Shown here piece after piece: positions 1 through 13,324 of a stretch of 64,000 nucleotides of DNA. This DNA is from Cardinalis cardinalis (taxonomy: Eukaryota; Chordata; Aves; Passeriformes; Cardinalidae). The stretch covers positions 3,129,806-3,193,805 of the forward strand of contig JACDOX010000024.1 of assembly GCA_014549065.1 (NCBI GenBank), in the 5' to 3' direction. Position 1 is the stretch's first letter, and every line of letters begins with the position of its first letter. The notes under the pieces were generated by a model that was not told where the DNA came from, did no database searches, and saw only the letters and a program-made list of their open reading frames with translations. The position numbers and the translations under genes are program-made.

Positions 1-1024
1 AATCTTTCAAAAGCATATAAACCAGAGATCTAGGATTATGGTGTTCATATGTTTTGAGAAACATGTCTCATCATCCTTATACAAAAAATTCCAAGAGAGA
101 TTATTTATGCCACTAAAAAGTACAGAAACTTTGTGCTTAGTTCTGATATGTAACATGGTTTCAAAATATTACCAGCAAATAAGATCGCCATGTCGTATTT
201 CTGAGAGTAAAAGTAGCAAGACACTGTTACACACAGCTCCATAAATTAAAACATGACAATTTTGCCCGGCTATAATAATGAGGACGATAAGTAGAATTAA
301 ATGGATGATTAATAATCAATTTCCTTAAACTTGAGAGATCTCAGGGAGGCACTTGAGTTTCCACCCAGTGTCAGCTGCAGCTGGAGTCATGGGCAGTGCA
401 GAGAAAAACAACGTGTGCACAAACTGGGTGACCTTGTGTCCTGTCACACACCAGCCTGGTGAGGACACATGGACAGGCTTCCCACAGCTGACTGACAGAA
501 GGGGCTACCTGACCCTAGAGGATTCTGTATTCCCCTTTTCGGAACACATCTGGTATTCTTATGATTTATTAGGATGGAGCTTTGTAAAGTACATTTGGGA
601 CACATTTGCCCTGTCTGTATATCTTCACCCCAGCACAGTTAGTCCATGTAGATACCTCCTCATAATTACATATCTGAAATCTTTCAAATAAATGAACGTT
701 TCCAAAACATTCCACAATGTGAACATTTGCAGGCTGAAGAAGGACAGTTCCCTAGACGACAGAGAGTTCATAGAGAAGAGATTAATACATTTTAGTCTTG
801 AAACATGCTCCTGCAGTCTCTGCTCTTTTGAGATTTCCCCACCTGTTGCCATGGTTTCCAGTGACAGTTACATCTTTGTCTTCTATTTCTCTTTTTCAAA
901 TATATCCTTTTAAAAACAGGTTTATGGTTCCTTTTTCTGGACAGTCCTGTGGGGCACAGAGAGTCTCTGGGACTCCTCTCCAGACACACTAANTAAATTT
1001 TGTCCTAATAAGGCTTCTGCACAC

Positions 1025-1060
1025 AACAGTGTCTATATTTTTAACAGTGGCTATATTTTT
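1025..1060 (+). repeat. 18-bp tandem duplication
   Basis: AACAGTGTCTATATTTTT is followed directly by AACAGTGGCTATATTTTT, one mismatch. Confidence 0.85.
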
Positions 1061-2557
1061 AGCGCTGTTGTTCATGCTTAAATACATTGGTGAAAAATAA
1101 AATTTCACATCAGGACAGCTCTGTCTGAAGCAGAATGAAAACTTCATTGGCCCTTGCCAAAACCATGTACCTATCCTGGGCCCAGCATTCTACTTCACTC
1201 CTTTGTCATGGAATCCAGGAAAACCAGCATAGAACAGAATGGTTTCTCTCCACTTCAAATCACTTCATCCTGTATCACTCAGTGGAAACTTACAGTGAGT
1301 CAAATGATCTTTCTTGCCTTAAGAATTTTCTGCATTAATTTCACAAAGAATTAGGCAAGATGAATATCAAGGGTTATTGGCAGAGAAAGCTCAGCCTAAG
1401 AATTCTCACTGAACAGATAATAAATCTTCCTGCTCATCAGGATGATCTCAAATTCCCTTTAGTTACAAGCATTCAGTATAACCAAGGTGAAAATATAGCT
1501 GACTCACTTTGCCCATTTCTTTTTTGAAAAACATTATAAATTAGAAACTGGATTGAAAGTCTCATAAAGATGATATTTACCTGCTGATAGGGGGCCTAGT
1601 ATAGATTTGCCATATTGAATTCAAAAATTAGTACTAGAGAAATCACACCAGCTGGAAACTCACAACAGCATCAGACAGTCTCCAGACATATTTCTTTTCC
1701 TATTTTAAAAATATATGAATGAGAGAATAAAAATTATCTATATGGAAGTAACAAAAGTTGGGCAAAAAAAAGCTAAAGAGGTGTTGGTCCAAATAATATG
1801 CATTCCCACATCAGTTTCCTGTTCAGGACACCAAAGTATAACATCTATTCAAGGGCAGATTTATTTACAACTTTAAATGGGATGTTTTACAGAAGCTAGG
1901 AGGTGAAATAAGTACAAATAGACAAGGTTTGTTATCAAAAAGACAGGAAAATGGAAAAGGCAGGGGTGAGGTCAGAGCTTGTTGTGAAAACCAAATCTCT
2001 TCAAGTGTAAACACGTTTTAAAAAAGGGTATGTAAACTAATGGTTTGAGATCAAGCTTTCAAAAATGCAGATATATTTATCTGATATGATCACACTTAAA
2101 ACTGATTTCAGATGCATATAGGGATCCGCTGTGCAGCTGAAATTACTCATTTACATGCAAAAATTTTAAAGCCCTAGGGATGAGGCTACAACTTCATCTA
2201 AATTCATCACTAGAGTGAATGAGGAGGGCTGTAGTCTTCTGAACAAACAGACATATGAATAGGCCAGAGGAACAGAGAATAAAAACAGAGAAAAAAAAAT
2301 CACATATGCCTGTCAAAACCAGGCATTTTTTCAGGGCATGTTAACTTATCTGGTGGAGAGGATATGTTTGATTGACAAGACTGAAAGAAGGCTGAAGTGT
2401 TGCTGATAGTTTTTGCACTCAAACATCTGTATTAAATTATGCTTTTCTCTCTTTTTGTCAACAAGCTGGCGGAGTGCACACAACATGTCAGCTGTGTAAC
2501 ACCAGCACCACTGTTGGAAAAGCCCAGTACGAGTGCTTGTTTCTGTGAATAGTGTCT

Positions 2558-2852
2558 CTAACAAGAGAACATATAACCAGTGGTGAAGAAAATCAACAGG
2601 TGATGTGTGTCCAAATTATAGTTAGGCCTTATAATGCACAATTTCTGGCTCTGTCCAGCTATTAGCTGGCAAGGAGGCATATCCACAGTCTCAGTCATAG
2701 ATGCCTGCACNCCCAGAACCAGGAATCCCATTCCCACAATGTTTTCAAGCAGGCGCTCGTTCCCTGCCGCCTGGCTGGTTAATGATGGAAACAGCACACG
2801 CACCATATGTTTGCTGAGGCACTTCAGCATAGCTGTGTTGGTCCTGGCCTAA
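2558..2852 (-). other. Unidentified open frame behind a possible splice acceptor
   Basis: On the minus strand a candidate acceptor (attccttgttttag|GCC) is followed by an open frame of roughly 97 codons. It begins ARTNTAMLKCLSKHMVRVLF and continues PSLTSQAAGNERLLENIVGM with CpG-containing, locally GC-richer DNA. I do not recognise the protein. The only nearby donor-like site (GTGCAG near 2713) is weak and overlaps an n. It could be an exon of an unknown gene, a decayed retrocopy, or chance. Confidence 0.2.
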
Positions 2853-4221
2853 AACAAGGAATGTAAAGCCAAGGCAGAAATGNAAAAGAGCCACCCAAAA
2901 GCTTGTTTCAAAAGAAGCCTTACTTCAGATTGTTTACCTTTACAGGAGGTTGTTGAGCCGGGTATCGTGAATCACCTTGTGTGTCCTATTCAGATGCTTC
3001 TGTCCACTTTACTCTGTCCTAATGCCTACAGAACTACTTTCTGCTCCCAGGAGTACTCAGCTAACTAAACCTAAAGAACACCAGGTTTTGAGTATTTTGT
3101 TCTCATAGCACTTGCAAGACTGCATTACTTTGCTCCAGTCCTGTGCACTGAATACCTTCTTTGTACCTNACTGCGGTCCATGAAAGCTCTCTGCAAGGTG
3201 CTCCTGTTCTCAAAACATCATACCATGGTTAACACTTACGAGAAAGTCAGCACGAGAGGTTTTTCTCATTCTCAGTGAGAAAAGGATAAAGAAGAATCAC
3301 AAGGAATGCAGCCCTGCCAGTATGGTGGGAGTCCTGGTAGAAAGTGGAATAGGCACAGCTGAGAGAAGGTTACAGCTTTTGCCACGTAACCATCATGATT
3401 ACAGAGGAGGACACTTCTTGTGACAACAACCAAGAAGGCCACTGCATCTTGTTTCTGAACAGAAAACCTGCTCTGCCNTCGATGACAGAGAGGATTAAAA
3501 GAATGGCCTGAGATAAATGGTCTGTCAGTCAGAATATTTTAAACAGAATCTTTTTTCCTGATGAAGTGGAGTGGTATCCACACTCATCATGACATGTTTT
3601 TAATACGTGTCAGTACTGACAGCCTTTCATTTAGGAAAGAAATCCAATGATATAGAAAAGCCCAGTTTTACATTTTTGAGAAGCTGTTTTAAAGTAAAAA
3701 TTATTATAATATTTCTTGAAAAGATGAAATCAGAAATTAAATGTATTGTCTCCCCAAGTCAAAACCAAAAAAATCCAGTTGATTTATTGCAGTTTTTGAA
3801 AAGGCTGTTGCTCTTCTGTTACTTCAGAGCAAGTGAAAAATCAGAAAACTAGAATTTTGAATGTAAAATACATTCCCAATTCAATTATTCATCTTACAAT
3901 GCAAATCTGACAGCCACTTGAGTTCCTGCATACATTAGCATAGGTTTTCACATATTCTGCACATACATCTAGAAATATTTTGATATTGCCAAATCTGTTT
4001 CACCTTCTCATAGACTATTCTAATCTTCCCTCATGAAATATCTGGGAAAAGAAAATATTGTCATTATCTGAATTTTAGCTGTCTCTCCCATGTATTAGAT
4101 AACATATGTGGAATTTTGCTGTATTTTNCAAAGCAACATTTTGCACTTGGATTATTTTTTTCTTTTTCTTCCCTAGAAAAGGCACATGAAGTTAATTTAT
4201 AATAATAAAGGTAAATGTTCC

Positions 4222-4939
4222 TTTGGTGGGTTAGTCTTGGCTAACACCCAAGCACCCACCAGATACTTGCTCGCACCACCCCCTTGGTGATGTGGGGGAG
4301 AAAATAAGAAGAAGCAAAAAAACTCAGAAGTTAAAAGATAGGGAGTTCACTTACCAGTTACTGTCAAAACAGACTCAACTTTGGGAAAATTAACTGAAAT
4401 ATTCCAAGAAAAAAAAAATCAAAAAACAAACCACCAAACCCCAAAACATAATTGGTAATTCTAGTAATGGAAAACAAAAATTCAAACATTTAAAAACTAC
4501 TTTTCCATCCCCTTTTCTCAGACTTAGGTTCTCTCCACCCTCCTCTCCATTGCTGCAAGCATCACAGGGCTGGGTTATTTTGGTCAGTACACAGCACTTG
4601 CTCTCTTTGTTCCCTCTTTCTCATATTTTTCCTTTGCTGCAGTATGGATCCTTCATGGGCTGCAAGGGATATCTGCTCTGGCACCAGGAGCATCTCCTCC
4701 TCCTCCTGCTCATATGATGTTTTGTTGTTCTCTCTGCTTTTTCTCACAATTTTGTTCCTTCCCCCTCTCCCTGTGGCGTTCTGCCCATTTTTAGACATGT
4801 TTTTCCAGAGGAACCAACAGCTTGGCCACGTTTNGCCAGGAGGTCTGTTGGAGTCTGTAGGGATGGGCCGTAGCTCCTGATCTCTTCTCACAGAGGCCAC
4901 CTCTGCAGCCCCCCCACTTTGACACTAACACCCAATAGA
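4222..4939 (-). mobile_element. Degraded LTR of a related bird retroviral subfamily
   Basis: Read on the plus strand it opens TTTGGTGGGTTAGTCTTGGC, corresponding to the GGTGGGTTGA end of the 21100 copy. It closes with GAGGCCACCTCTGCAGCCCC and CACCCAATAGA, corresponding to the LTR start. The middle is divergent: A-rich plus a CTCCTCCTCCTCCTGCTC tract. A pseudo-frame at 4562-4900 lies inside it. I see no matching target duplication (GTTCC before, GTGAC after). The end positions are approximate. Confidence 0.65.
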
Positions 4940-7900
4940 GTGACTCATTTCAGTCTGAGCTGTCATACTAATGAGATTCAGCTTACTTAACTTTCATCAT
5001 TTAGAGGTTTGACTACAAAAGATACTTTTCTTTATGGTAAGGATGACATCTTCACAGAACAATCCACGCCATCTTTCTTGAAGNGTTTATTTCATCCTTT
5101 GGAGTTTTCTGTATCTTGAAATGAGGAAACCACAGATTCCAAACTTTGTTCATATTGGTTGAGATGAATCCCCTCCCTCAGCACAGCTAATTATCCAAAC
5201 TCTCCTTCTCACCAGGAGAGAACATATAAAGAGCAGTTCTGGACTCCAAAGACAGGAATTGTCTCATTTCGGCTGGGGAATTATCTTATTTTTAGTGACC
5301 AAAAGCCCAGACACATAGTGAACACTTGTCATCTGATCTCCTCTGCAGTTGATGGAGGAGAGTCAGGCACCCTGAAAGGTACTTTAATCCCCGTCTTTCA
5401 TGGAAGGCATGACCTTCCTGAAGTATGAACTCTTTCCCTTGTCTGTAGAGATCTTGGTGACTGAGATGACTAAAGACCTCTTCATCAGATACATCATCCT
5501 TAAATTTCAAGACCATATGCTGAAATTAATGTGCAGTTCTCATTCTATATCAGTCTTCGTAGTTTATCTGAATGTTGTTATTAACAGAAGAGTCTGATAG
5601 ATGAAGAAGAAAAGCATTTAGTAGAAACCAAATTAGAAATGGAAAGCCAGCTAAAGAGCTGGTGTTCTTCAGGCTGTAGGCTCACAGCAAGCCATCATGT
5701 CCTTCTGCAAGAAAGANAGATGAGAGCAGCCACTCTTCAAACCACTGAGCAAAAAACCTCATCCTGGACAACCAAAATAATACAAATTTACAAATTGTAT
5801 CTCTGTCTTTCCTTAATCACTACTCTTTACATGTAACAGCTAAATTNATTTGGTGCTCTAGAATTTAGATATTCTATCATTCTCTTGTAATCAGTTGAAT
5901 ATGTCTGACTAATGCTTGAATCCCAAAATAAAATTATTGGTGTGTATCTGTGACAAGAGCACTTGGAAAACTTTTGCAAGGGATGCACTACAAAATAAGA
6001 TACCAAATCTGTAGCTGAGGCTCTTTCTTCCTCTACACAGATATTCTACCATCATGTTTAATAACCTATCTAGAGTTCTGATGAGGAAGTATGTTAAATA
6101 CTCCAAAGTTTTCTTGTCAGTGAACATTAAGGCCCCCTGCTGTGTTAGCCCAATACCTGATGACACAGCTTTCACACTTTCAGAACAAAGTGTTGAGTTG
6201 CCCCAATTTCAGTTATAGTTGATAATGATAAATGGCAAAGTACTTGTTACCAAATGTTCCTTCTGAAGAGACAAGTCCACAAAGCCTGACATCCCAATGT
6301 CTGCTCAGTTAATTTTCACTCTTTTCTGTATGTCAAGGGAAGTTTCCATGAATCAGTTTTCAACATGTTTATTTACACTGTATGTTGAACAATGTATCAT
6401 TTTTAGTAAAGTTTCTGTTGTTCCCCCCAGGATTTAATACCACACTTCATAAATTCTGTCTCTTATAATTAGCAAGAGCTACAATTTTCACAACTCTTTT
6501 TTTTTTTGCTTTTCTCTATGCACAAATACTCTCCTACCTGTAAGATACAGCAGTGTTTTTTCCTATTGTTCTATAAATATCTGTCTCACTGTACATCTGA
6601 TGTAATCTAATATGTTTAAACTCTAAGATCACTCAGCCACTCCAGCTAATGAAGTTTTTATGCTTCCCCTGTGCTGTTATGCTAATCAAAGGGGAAGAAG
6701 AATATTTTAAACAATAAAAAACCTAAAACTACTTCAGTAGGTATGAAATTTCTAAAGGTTTGTACAATTTATCTCCTGCAATTTATTCCCTGGACTCTCC
6801 TGTGATTGATACTGGGTGCACCAAGTGGTGAAATTAGTGTTCATTCCCTCGTAGGTATCTGCTTCTGAAAAAAACATACGGGCTCCATTCCATTTAAAAA
6901 TATCTTTTATTCCACAGCCAAAGAATGTGTCATTTCTCAAAAACTTGGCTTATGCATTTGTTTTTTCAGGTTATGTAAAATACTGCTCCCTACACAGTGC
7001 CCAGGATGGTTCCTGTGCCTTAGTGCACTGGGCCTGNCAGTGATCAGCAGGGCTGTACAAATCATGGGTGGAAATATAGTGAGTGGGTCTTTTCTCCATC
7101 TGATTCTCTGCCTACCAGTGACCTGCAGGAGTGTACAAATGACAGTTGGAAGACCAGTGACTGCTTTTTTCCTTCTTTTCTCGTGATGGTTCTCCCTCTT
7201 GACTCACTCCATGGTTACAGTTAGATGCACAATCTCTTTTTACTTCTTATTACACAGCATTTCTGTAGGCTGATAAACAGCTGTTGGATATTTTCTATGC
7301 CAAAAAAGATCACAGCAGTGATGGGGAGAGTGTAATTCTTACAAAATAAATGAGACATTATGTAAATAAAACACTTTTAAAGCCTCCAGGCTGCAAGGTG
7401 CCATCCAAATAAGTATCACCCACACCCTCATGTGCTGCTAAAAAAAATCAGGGTTAAGTGTCAGTTTAGATGTGCATTTCAATGAGGGTTAATAGTTCCA
7501 CAATAAATGACTCATGCAAAAGCATTTGTCTGGGGGAAAGGCAAGAAACACATTAATTTCACCTCCAAGAGAGATGTGTTTGGGGGGATTATTTTGAACA
7601 TAAGCCTGATGCTTGAGCAAAAGGACTTAGAAATTGTCTGTATGATTGAAAAACATATCCAAGCAGCTTAAAGAGATTTTTTTCAAACACTTTTTCCAAA
7701 ATACAATCTAAACAAGGTGGCAAAAATTGTGGCTCTTCTTAGAAGATGAGGCATAGGATCCAGTATTTTTCCTTTGAACTCCCATGCAGTTAAATCTTTC
7801 AACTTTCCTTTTTTATTTTTGGTTCTCACTGAATGGCCTTCTCATTCTTATGTAAGGATTTTACTTTTTTGATGCTTGTAAACACTATATATGTCAACAG

Positions 7901-8839
7901 TAAGTGATCAGGCAGGCAGAACAGAATATCAGTGTTGCACAAGAAGGAGGCAGCAATGATTGTCCCCNTTCGAAAATAATTTTGCAGTATAGATGCCATG
8001 TAAGAATTCAGAGGCATATCCTGGAAACACAGGCCAAGGGGTAAAGTATTTTTAAATATGTGGCTGTTGGTNCTGTTTGTTAGATGCCAACAATATGAGC
8101 AGTCTGAAGGCATAATGAAAAAAACCCCATACTCTGAAGACCTGGTAAGAGGAGATAGAGCCAGGAGAAGAATGCAAGTGCTNGGTGTCAGCTGAGTAAC
8201 AACTGCAAAAAAGGCCTTTACTTTCTTTCCTGTTTTGACTAATACAAGTAGGTTTTCATGATGATGGAAGGCTTAAATATACCGAATAATTTACAAAAAT
8301 ATGTCTATGGTACTTTTGAAGGGCTTTGATAATTCTAACATCTTCAAAAGAATCTAAAGCAAAATAGTATTCATTTCTATGAGCTACACAGAGTGTAACC
8401 ATGAGGTATAGCAACAGTGAGATTATGCAACTTGGCAAAAAAGCATAGGGTTTCTACTAAGGAAGCAGATTATATTTAAAGCCATCATGAGCTTAAAGGA
8501 AAAGCAAACCTGTGTTCAGCATGATCTAAGTGTTGCTATTGAGCAAAGAAAAGGCCAGGAGAAACTCCCACAGCAGGAAAAGGCTGTAACAATTAACCAG
8601 CAGGAAAAGTTTCTGTTATTGCTATTTTCATGGGAATGTATTGCACAGAGACCTAAAATAGCTCTTCATGGCACTCTGCCCTGCTGTCACAGACATCTGC
8701 AAGGTTTTCTTTCCAGGAGGGCACTAACATTGAGAGCAGACATCAGTGGGCTGTTAGCATTTTCCCCTGAAATAATATAACCTAGCCAAGTCTTTTTCCT
8801 AAGGAAGTATTTATGTTTCTGCAAAATGTGCTTCTTATC
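4940..8839. other. No gene seen
   Basis: Short open frames only (up to about 97 codons at 8487-8780). None has splice signals or motifs I can defend. No recognisable repeat before the CR1 fragment. Confidence 0.55.
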
Positions 8840-9115
8840 ACCCAGGTGGAAAGCAGCTTTGCTGTAAAGGACCTGGGGGTCACAGTGGACACCAAGCTGA
8901 ACATGAGCCAGCAGCCTGCTGTTTCTGAAAAGGTGATTAAGAGTGTCTTGGACTTCATTAGCAGAAATGCTGCTAGCAGGCTGAGAGAGGTGATTGTTAC
9001 CTCCTACACAACACTGGTGAGGCCAAACCTAGAGTTCTCCCTCCAGTTCCTGCCTCCTCAGTACACAAGAAACATGGACCTACTGGAGAGAGCCCAGTAA
9101 TGAGCTACAAAGACA
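8840..9115 (+). mobile_element. CR1 LINE fragment, 3' part of the reverse-transcriptase ORF
   Basis: An open stretch at 8813-9100 reads KDLGVTVDTKLNMSQQ, then SRLREVIVTSYTTLVRPNLE, and PQYTRNMDLLERAQ before a stop. This is the familiar C-terminal region of the CR1 ORF2 protein (KDLGVxVDxKLNMSQQ... VRPHLE... DxELLERVQ). The copy is 5'-truncated, lacks the enzyme's catalytic domain and stops early, so it is an inactive fossil. CR1 is the dominant LINE of birds. Confidence 0.9.
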
Positions 9116-12100
9116 ANACAACCCCAGAATGACAAACAACTGACAACTGAGTAGCTCTGCCGAAATCCCATCATATTTCATAATAGCAACAGTGCTATTT
9201 TTGGGAATTAAAAAAAAAACCTTTTCCTTAACATTTTATTTTAAAAACATAGAATTATCTGACTGAAAAGCCTCCAGACTTGCAGGGAAGAGAGCTAGGG
9301 GAGGCAGGTATGAATATCTGAAGGATTTAATAATTTTGANAGAGGAATTAACTATTATGGCAGAGGTTTGAAATAGAAAGAAGTGGGGCCGTGGTTTGCA
9401 GTACTGCAGTTTTAGCTTACTGCAGTTTTAGNTTACCAGTCTGGGCTCCGGTCCACCAGCTCTCTGGTGCTGCTGCCTCAGCTCAAGGTCTCAAGGTAAA
9501 ACACCATAATTTTCCAGGTTGCTTGCAGAAGAACAGAAATATCAAAACAAACTTTTAATCTGTTCTGATGTTTGCTTTCTTCTGGGAGAAGAAAGCACTT
9601 TATTCACATTTAGAAAATATGACTGGAATGAAACAGCTTCCGTCTGAAGTCCTCCAGAAAAATTACTATTGGGGTGTGTTNGATGGTGACCTTAATTTCC
9701 AGGAGCAGGAACAACAGTGTAGAAATGTAGAAATGCAACGTGCAGTGTTGCATCATTCTGCCGTGCAAATTTGAATTTTCCTTCTCATCCTTATTTATGT
9801 TGCCCATTTCTGCTGGTGTCATGAGTCCGGATTTAGGATCCTGGTGACTATGTCAAATTGTATTGGGTGAGTGATGTAGATCCCTGAAAGAACCCCTTTC
9901 AAAGAGATTAGCAAAAGTCTTTTTATGATCACGCTGCAAAAGCATGATTTAACAAACTATGATGGAAAGGTTCAGTCATTATCTGCTACATGGAAAAAAC
10001 ATACAAATGTAAATTATAATCAAGCTAGAATGATTTACAGAGACCAGAGCTGCAAAAGCTTTGATGCTCACTGTGTTACTCCATTTTGTGGGTTTCCTAG
10101 AGAGGTTCTCAGCCCAGATACCGAACATGGCTTTACCTCCATTGGAGCTTGTACCAAAATACTGCAGGTTTGGTCAAGGGGTTGAGGGCATCCATCACAG
10201 CTGTTGCTTCATTAACACTCAGACAGTCCTGTCCATCTTTAAGGAAAGCTGACACTACAGACTGATTTAATTCACTCACCAAAGACAGAAAAAAAGTGAT
10301 AAATCCTTTGTAATAGCCTTCCTCTTGCACTTTTAACTCTGTTCTAGCACTGCAAATAAATACTGCATGCATCAACAAAGGGGTTCTTTGTATTGGATAA
10401 TAGTGAGAAACTTGCAATTCAAATAGATTCATGAACATTTAGGAAGCATAGACAAATCATATACACAAATTTAAGTACCTATTCCTTGGCAATGCAGCTT
10501 GGGTTTTGTAAACTGGTCCCAACAACCTNCTTCAAACACTTCAGCAGTACTTTATTGCCTCCTTCCTTTAAATAAAAGTACTAAACNTAAAGTGTTTAAT
10601 AACATTATCTTCAATGAGACATCACATTTTTTTCTCATTGCATTTTATGTACTTAAAACCACTTAAAACTAACCAACCAAAGATTTTTGGCAGTAGAATT
10701 CTAATGAGCAATACCAACGGCTTCCATGACAATTATTGTTTAATTTATGGGTTATTTTATATCGTTTTAAAAGCTTGGTTACCTGGCAAGTTCAATTAAG
10801 AACATTACAAATCAAAGCATTTTATTTCAGTTAGAATTAATTACATTCAGGATAACATATCTAACATGATAGAGGGAAAAACCTAGATCAAGCTATTAAA
10901 TGACATTTCTTCATTAGATCAAAATAATTTTATACCAATCCATTACTTATTCCATAATTTTATTCCATTATTCCAAAGAAAACATTTTCCCCATTTACTC
11001 TAGGATCATCTTGTTTAGTTAAAAAAAAGTTGTGCTCCTATCTTGGTAAGGAAATTGAATGCTTAATATGGTCTGCCTGCATAGAGGTGATGTGATTTTG
11101 TTCACTCTTCTCTTTTTGGAAAGGAAAAATACTTATGCAAATGTTTCAAAATATCAAAAGATGCATGTCAAATCTAATTTAATGATATGATTTTTTTTTT
11201 TATTGCCAATGGCCAGGTTGCTGAGTAGCAAAGTAAATTGTCAATGTCATGTTGAATTGTCTTATTTTACCATGAGGAATGTTTTCTATTTTGAAGTATT
11301 TACCCTCAGAATAGTCAGAGTCTGACAACACTGCTGGTTATATTAAGTGCAANGTTCCACCAGATTGGGCACCTACAACATCTGAACCGAGAGTTTGGAG
11401 TATGTGAGGCTTTACTTTGGTTAAAACATTTTGACTAAGATGGCCATGTAGGCCAGTTTGGAGGTTCTCCAGCCAACACCAACTCCAAGTACTAAACCAG
11501 ATATGCTTTTGAGGACTGGTTGAACATTGATATCCCCTATTACAAAGGCAGAGTATTCTTGCTTTGAATGGGAAAAACCATACAGATTTTTAAAAAAAAG
11601 TACAAGAAATTACTCATTCACTTTTGCTGCCTATTTAAAAGAGCAGGCACCCTGCAGGTCTATTTTCCTGCCCTGTGGATGGTTTGGAAAGGTTCAAGAA
11701 TTTCTGCAGACAACTTCAATTCTCAAGTAAGGACAAAAGTCTCTCAACATAGTCCAAGATGAATCCAAATGGAGAGCTCTCTCTGATCCACCTTCTAAGG
11801 ACTATACCACCCTTGAGCAGTCTAGAGAGAAAGAACAGAAAATATAGTTGGCTCAAGAGGAAAAAAATGTTGGGTGATCTGTAAAGTTGCTTCTTCCTCA
11901 GTTCTGCTTATCACCTAGGATCAAAAACAAGCACTTGCATTTAGAAGCCCTACAGCCTGTGGCTTTACTTTAAGAGTTTTTTTGTCATTTGTTTCAACAC
12001 TAGAGAGTATTTTATTCCCCAAAAATACCGTAGTGTTCATATGTGCTATTTTGCAAGGGTGGCCCGCAGTCAATTTCCATCCATTAAGAAAAGTGCTGTC

Positions 12101-12456
12101 ACTCACTGTAGAATGCACATTTCCAGTTTGTCATACAAATGAGCCAAGGGTGAAAGGAAAATAGTGGAAAAAATACAGCACCATAACAGAAAATTACTCA
12201 CGACCCGATGAGATCAAAAGATGTAGGCTAAAATTGAAAAATCCTTTCAGAATAGTTGCAATTAAATGAATTTGATTGANGTATGTGAAAACCAGACATC
12301 AGCCTTGTGTTAAGAGTCTTAGCCTTCAAGTCACCATCAGGAAGGACATGTTAGTTTATTGTTTTCCTCAAATGGATTAAGTATATAGACTAATCTTTTA
12401 AATTTGTTTTAGAATATTGCAATTAGTATTACAATAATATCTGCAGCCGATTATAT
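9116..12456. other. No gene seen
   Basis: AT-rich, with short frames only (longest 101 codons at 10133-10438 minus, no motif). The 16-bp duplication at 9402-9433 is the only structure noted. Confidence 0.55.
9402..9433 (+). repeat. 16-bp tandem duplication
   Basis: TACTGCAGTTTTAGCT is followed by TACTGCAGTTTTAGNT; the copies may be identical, given the n. Confidence 0.8.
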
Positions 12457-12461
12457 GCCAT
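12457..12461 (+). repeat. Target site duplication, left copy (GCCAT)
   Basis: GCCAT lies immediately before the TG of the LTR and is identical to the copy after its terminal CA. Confidence 0.85.
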
Positions 12462-12603
12462 TGGATTGGGTTTGCATGGCCAAGTTTTGGTAGCACATGG
12501 GCTACAGTGGTGGCTTCTGTGAGAAGCTACCAGAAGGTTCTGTGTCCAGCAGAGCCCATCCCTGGCAGCTCCAAAGACAGATATGCCACTGGTCATGATT
12601 GAA

Positions 12604-12650
12604 CCAATTAGACATGGTGATAACACTTCTGTGATAAGAGATTTAAGAAG
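12604..12650 (+). promoter_or_regulatory. Likely LTR core promoter (CCAAT and TATA-like motifs)
   Basis: CCAAT at 12604-12608 is followed about 35 bases later by ATTTAAGAAG at 12641-12650, the position of the LTR TATA-like element. Activity today is unknown. Confidence 0.4.
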
Positions 12651-12824
12651 AAAGAAGAAAGTTGTAGNTGTGGCTAGAGAAGAGCAGAGTGAGAATGTGT
12701 GAGAGGAACAANCCTGCAGACACCAAGGTCAGTGGAGAAGGAGGAGAAGGAGGTGCTCCAGGCACCAGAGCTGGGATTCCTCTGCAGTCCATGGTGCAGC
12801 CCATGGTGATGCAGCTGTGCCTCC

Positions 12825-12932
12825 GCAGCCCATGGAGATCCACAGAGATCCACCTGCAGCCCGTGGAGATCCACAGAGATCCTCCGCAGCCCATGGAGAT
12901 CCACAGAGATCCACCTGCAGCCCGTGGAGGAG
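12825..12932 (+). repeat. Tandem repeat inside the LTR (about 30-31 bp units)
   Basis: The unit begins GCAGCCCATGGAGATCCAC and alternates between 31-bp and 30-bp forms that differ at their 3' ends (CCACCT or CCTCC) and at ATGG/GTGG. Units 1 and 3 are identical, giving a 61-bp dimer present about 1.75 times. It accounts for the long open frames on both strands here. Confidence 0.85.
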
Positions 12933-13318
12933 ACCCACACCAGAGCAGGTGGATGCCTGAGAGGAGGCTGTCACCCTGTGGGAGGCCCATGGAGAGAGGA
13001 TCCTTAGCTGGAGAAGCCTTTCCTTGCAGAACTGCACCCTATGGAAGTGTGACCCACGCTGCTGCAGTCTGGGGAGGACTGCTGNCCATGGGATGGACTC
13101 CTGTTGCAGCCATACANGGAGAACTGTCTTCCATGGGAGGTACCCCACAGTGGAACAGGGCAATGACTCCTCCCTGAGCAGCATGAAAAACAACAGGTCA
13201 TAACCCCCATTCCCTTCTCCATGTGCCACTGNGGAAGGAGGTAGTGCTGGGAAGGAGAGACAAGCAGGGGCAAAGTGATTTTTTTTACTTTTCATTATCC
13301 TGCTTGGATTTTGTTAGC

Positions 13319-13324
13319 AATAAA
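13319..13324 (+). terminator. LTR poly(A) signal
   Basis: AATAAA follows a T-rich stretch in the 3' third of the LTR. The minus-strand copy at 21100-21790 has AATAAA at the equivalent place (21280-21285). Confidence 0.5.

Larger units (their letters stand above)
1..4221. other. Intergenic-looking DNA, left edge
   Basis: AT-rich sequence with short open frames on both strands that match nothing I recognise. The short duplication at 1025-1060 and the unexplained frame at 2558-2852 are the only structured parts. Confidence 0.55.

Noticed and set aside
4562..4900. 112-codon minus-strand frame
   Set aside because: It lies wholly inside the degraded LTR and has low-complexity Glu-rich content from a CTC repeat.
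12689..13295. Long open frames on both strands (162 and 188 codons)
   Set aside because: They arise from the tandem repeat and GC-rich body of the solo LTR. There are no retroviral domains, and both strands are open at once.
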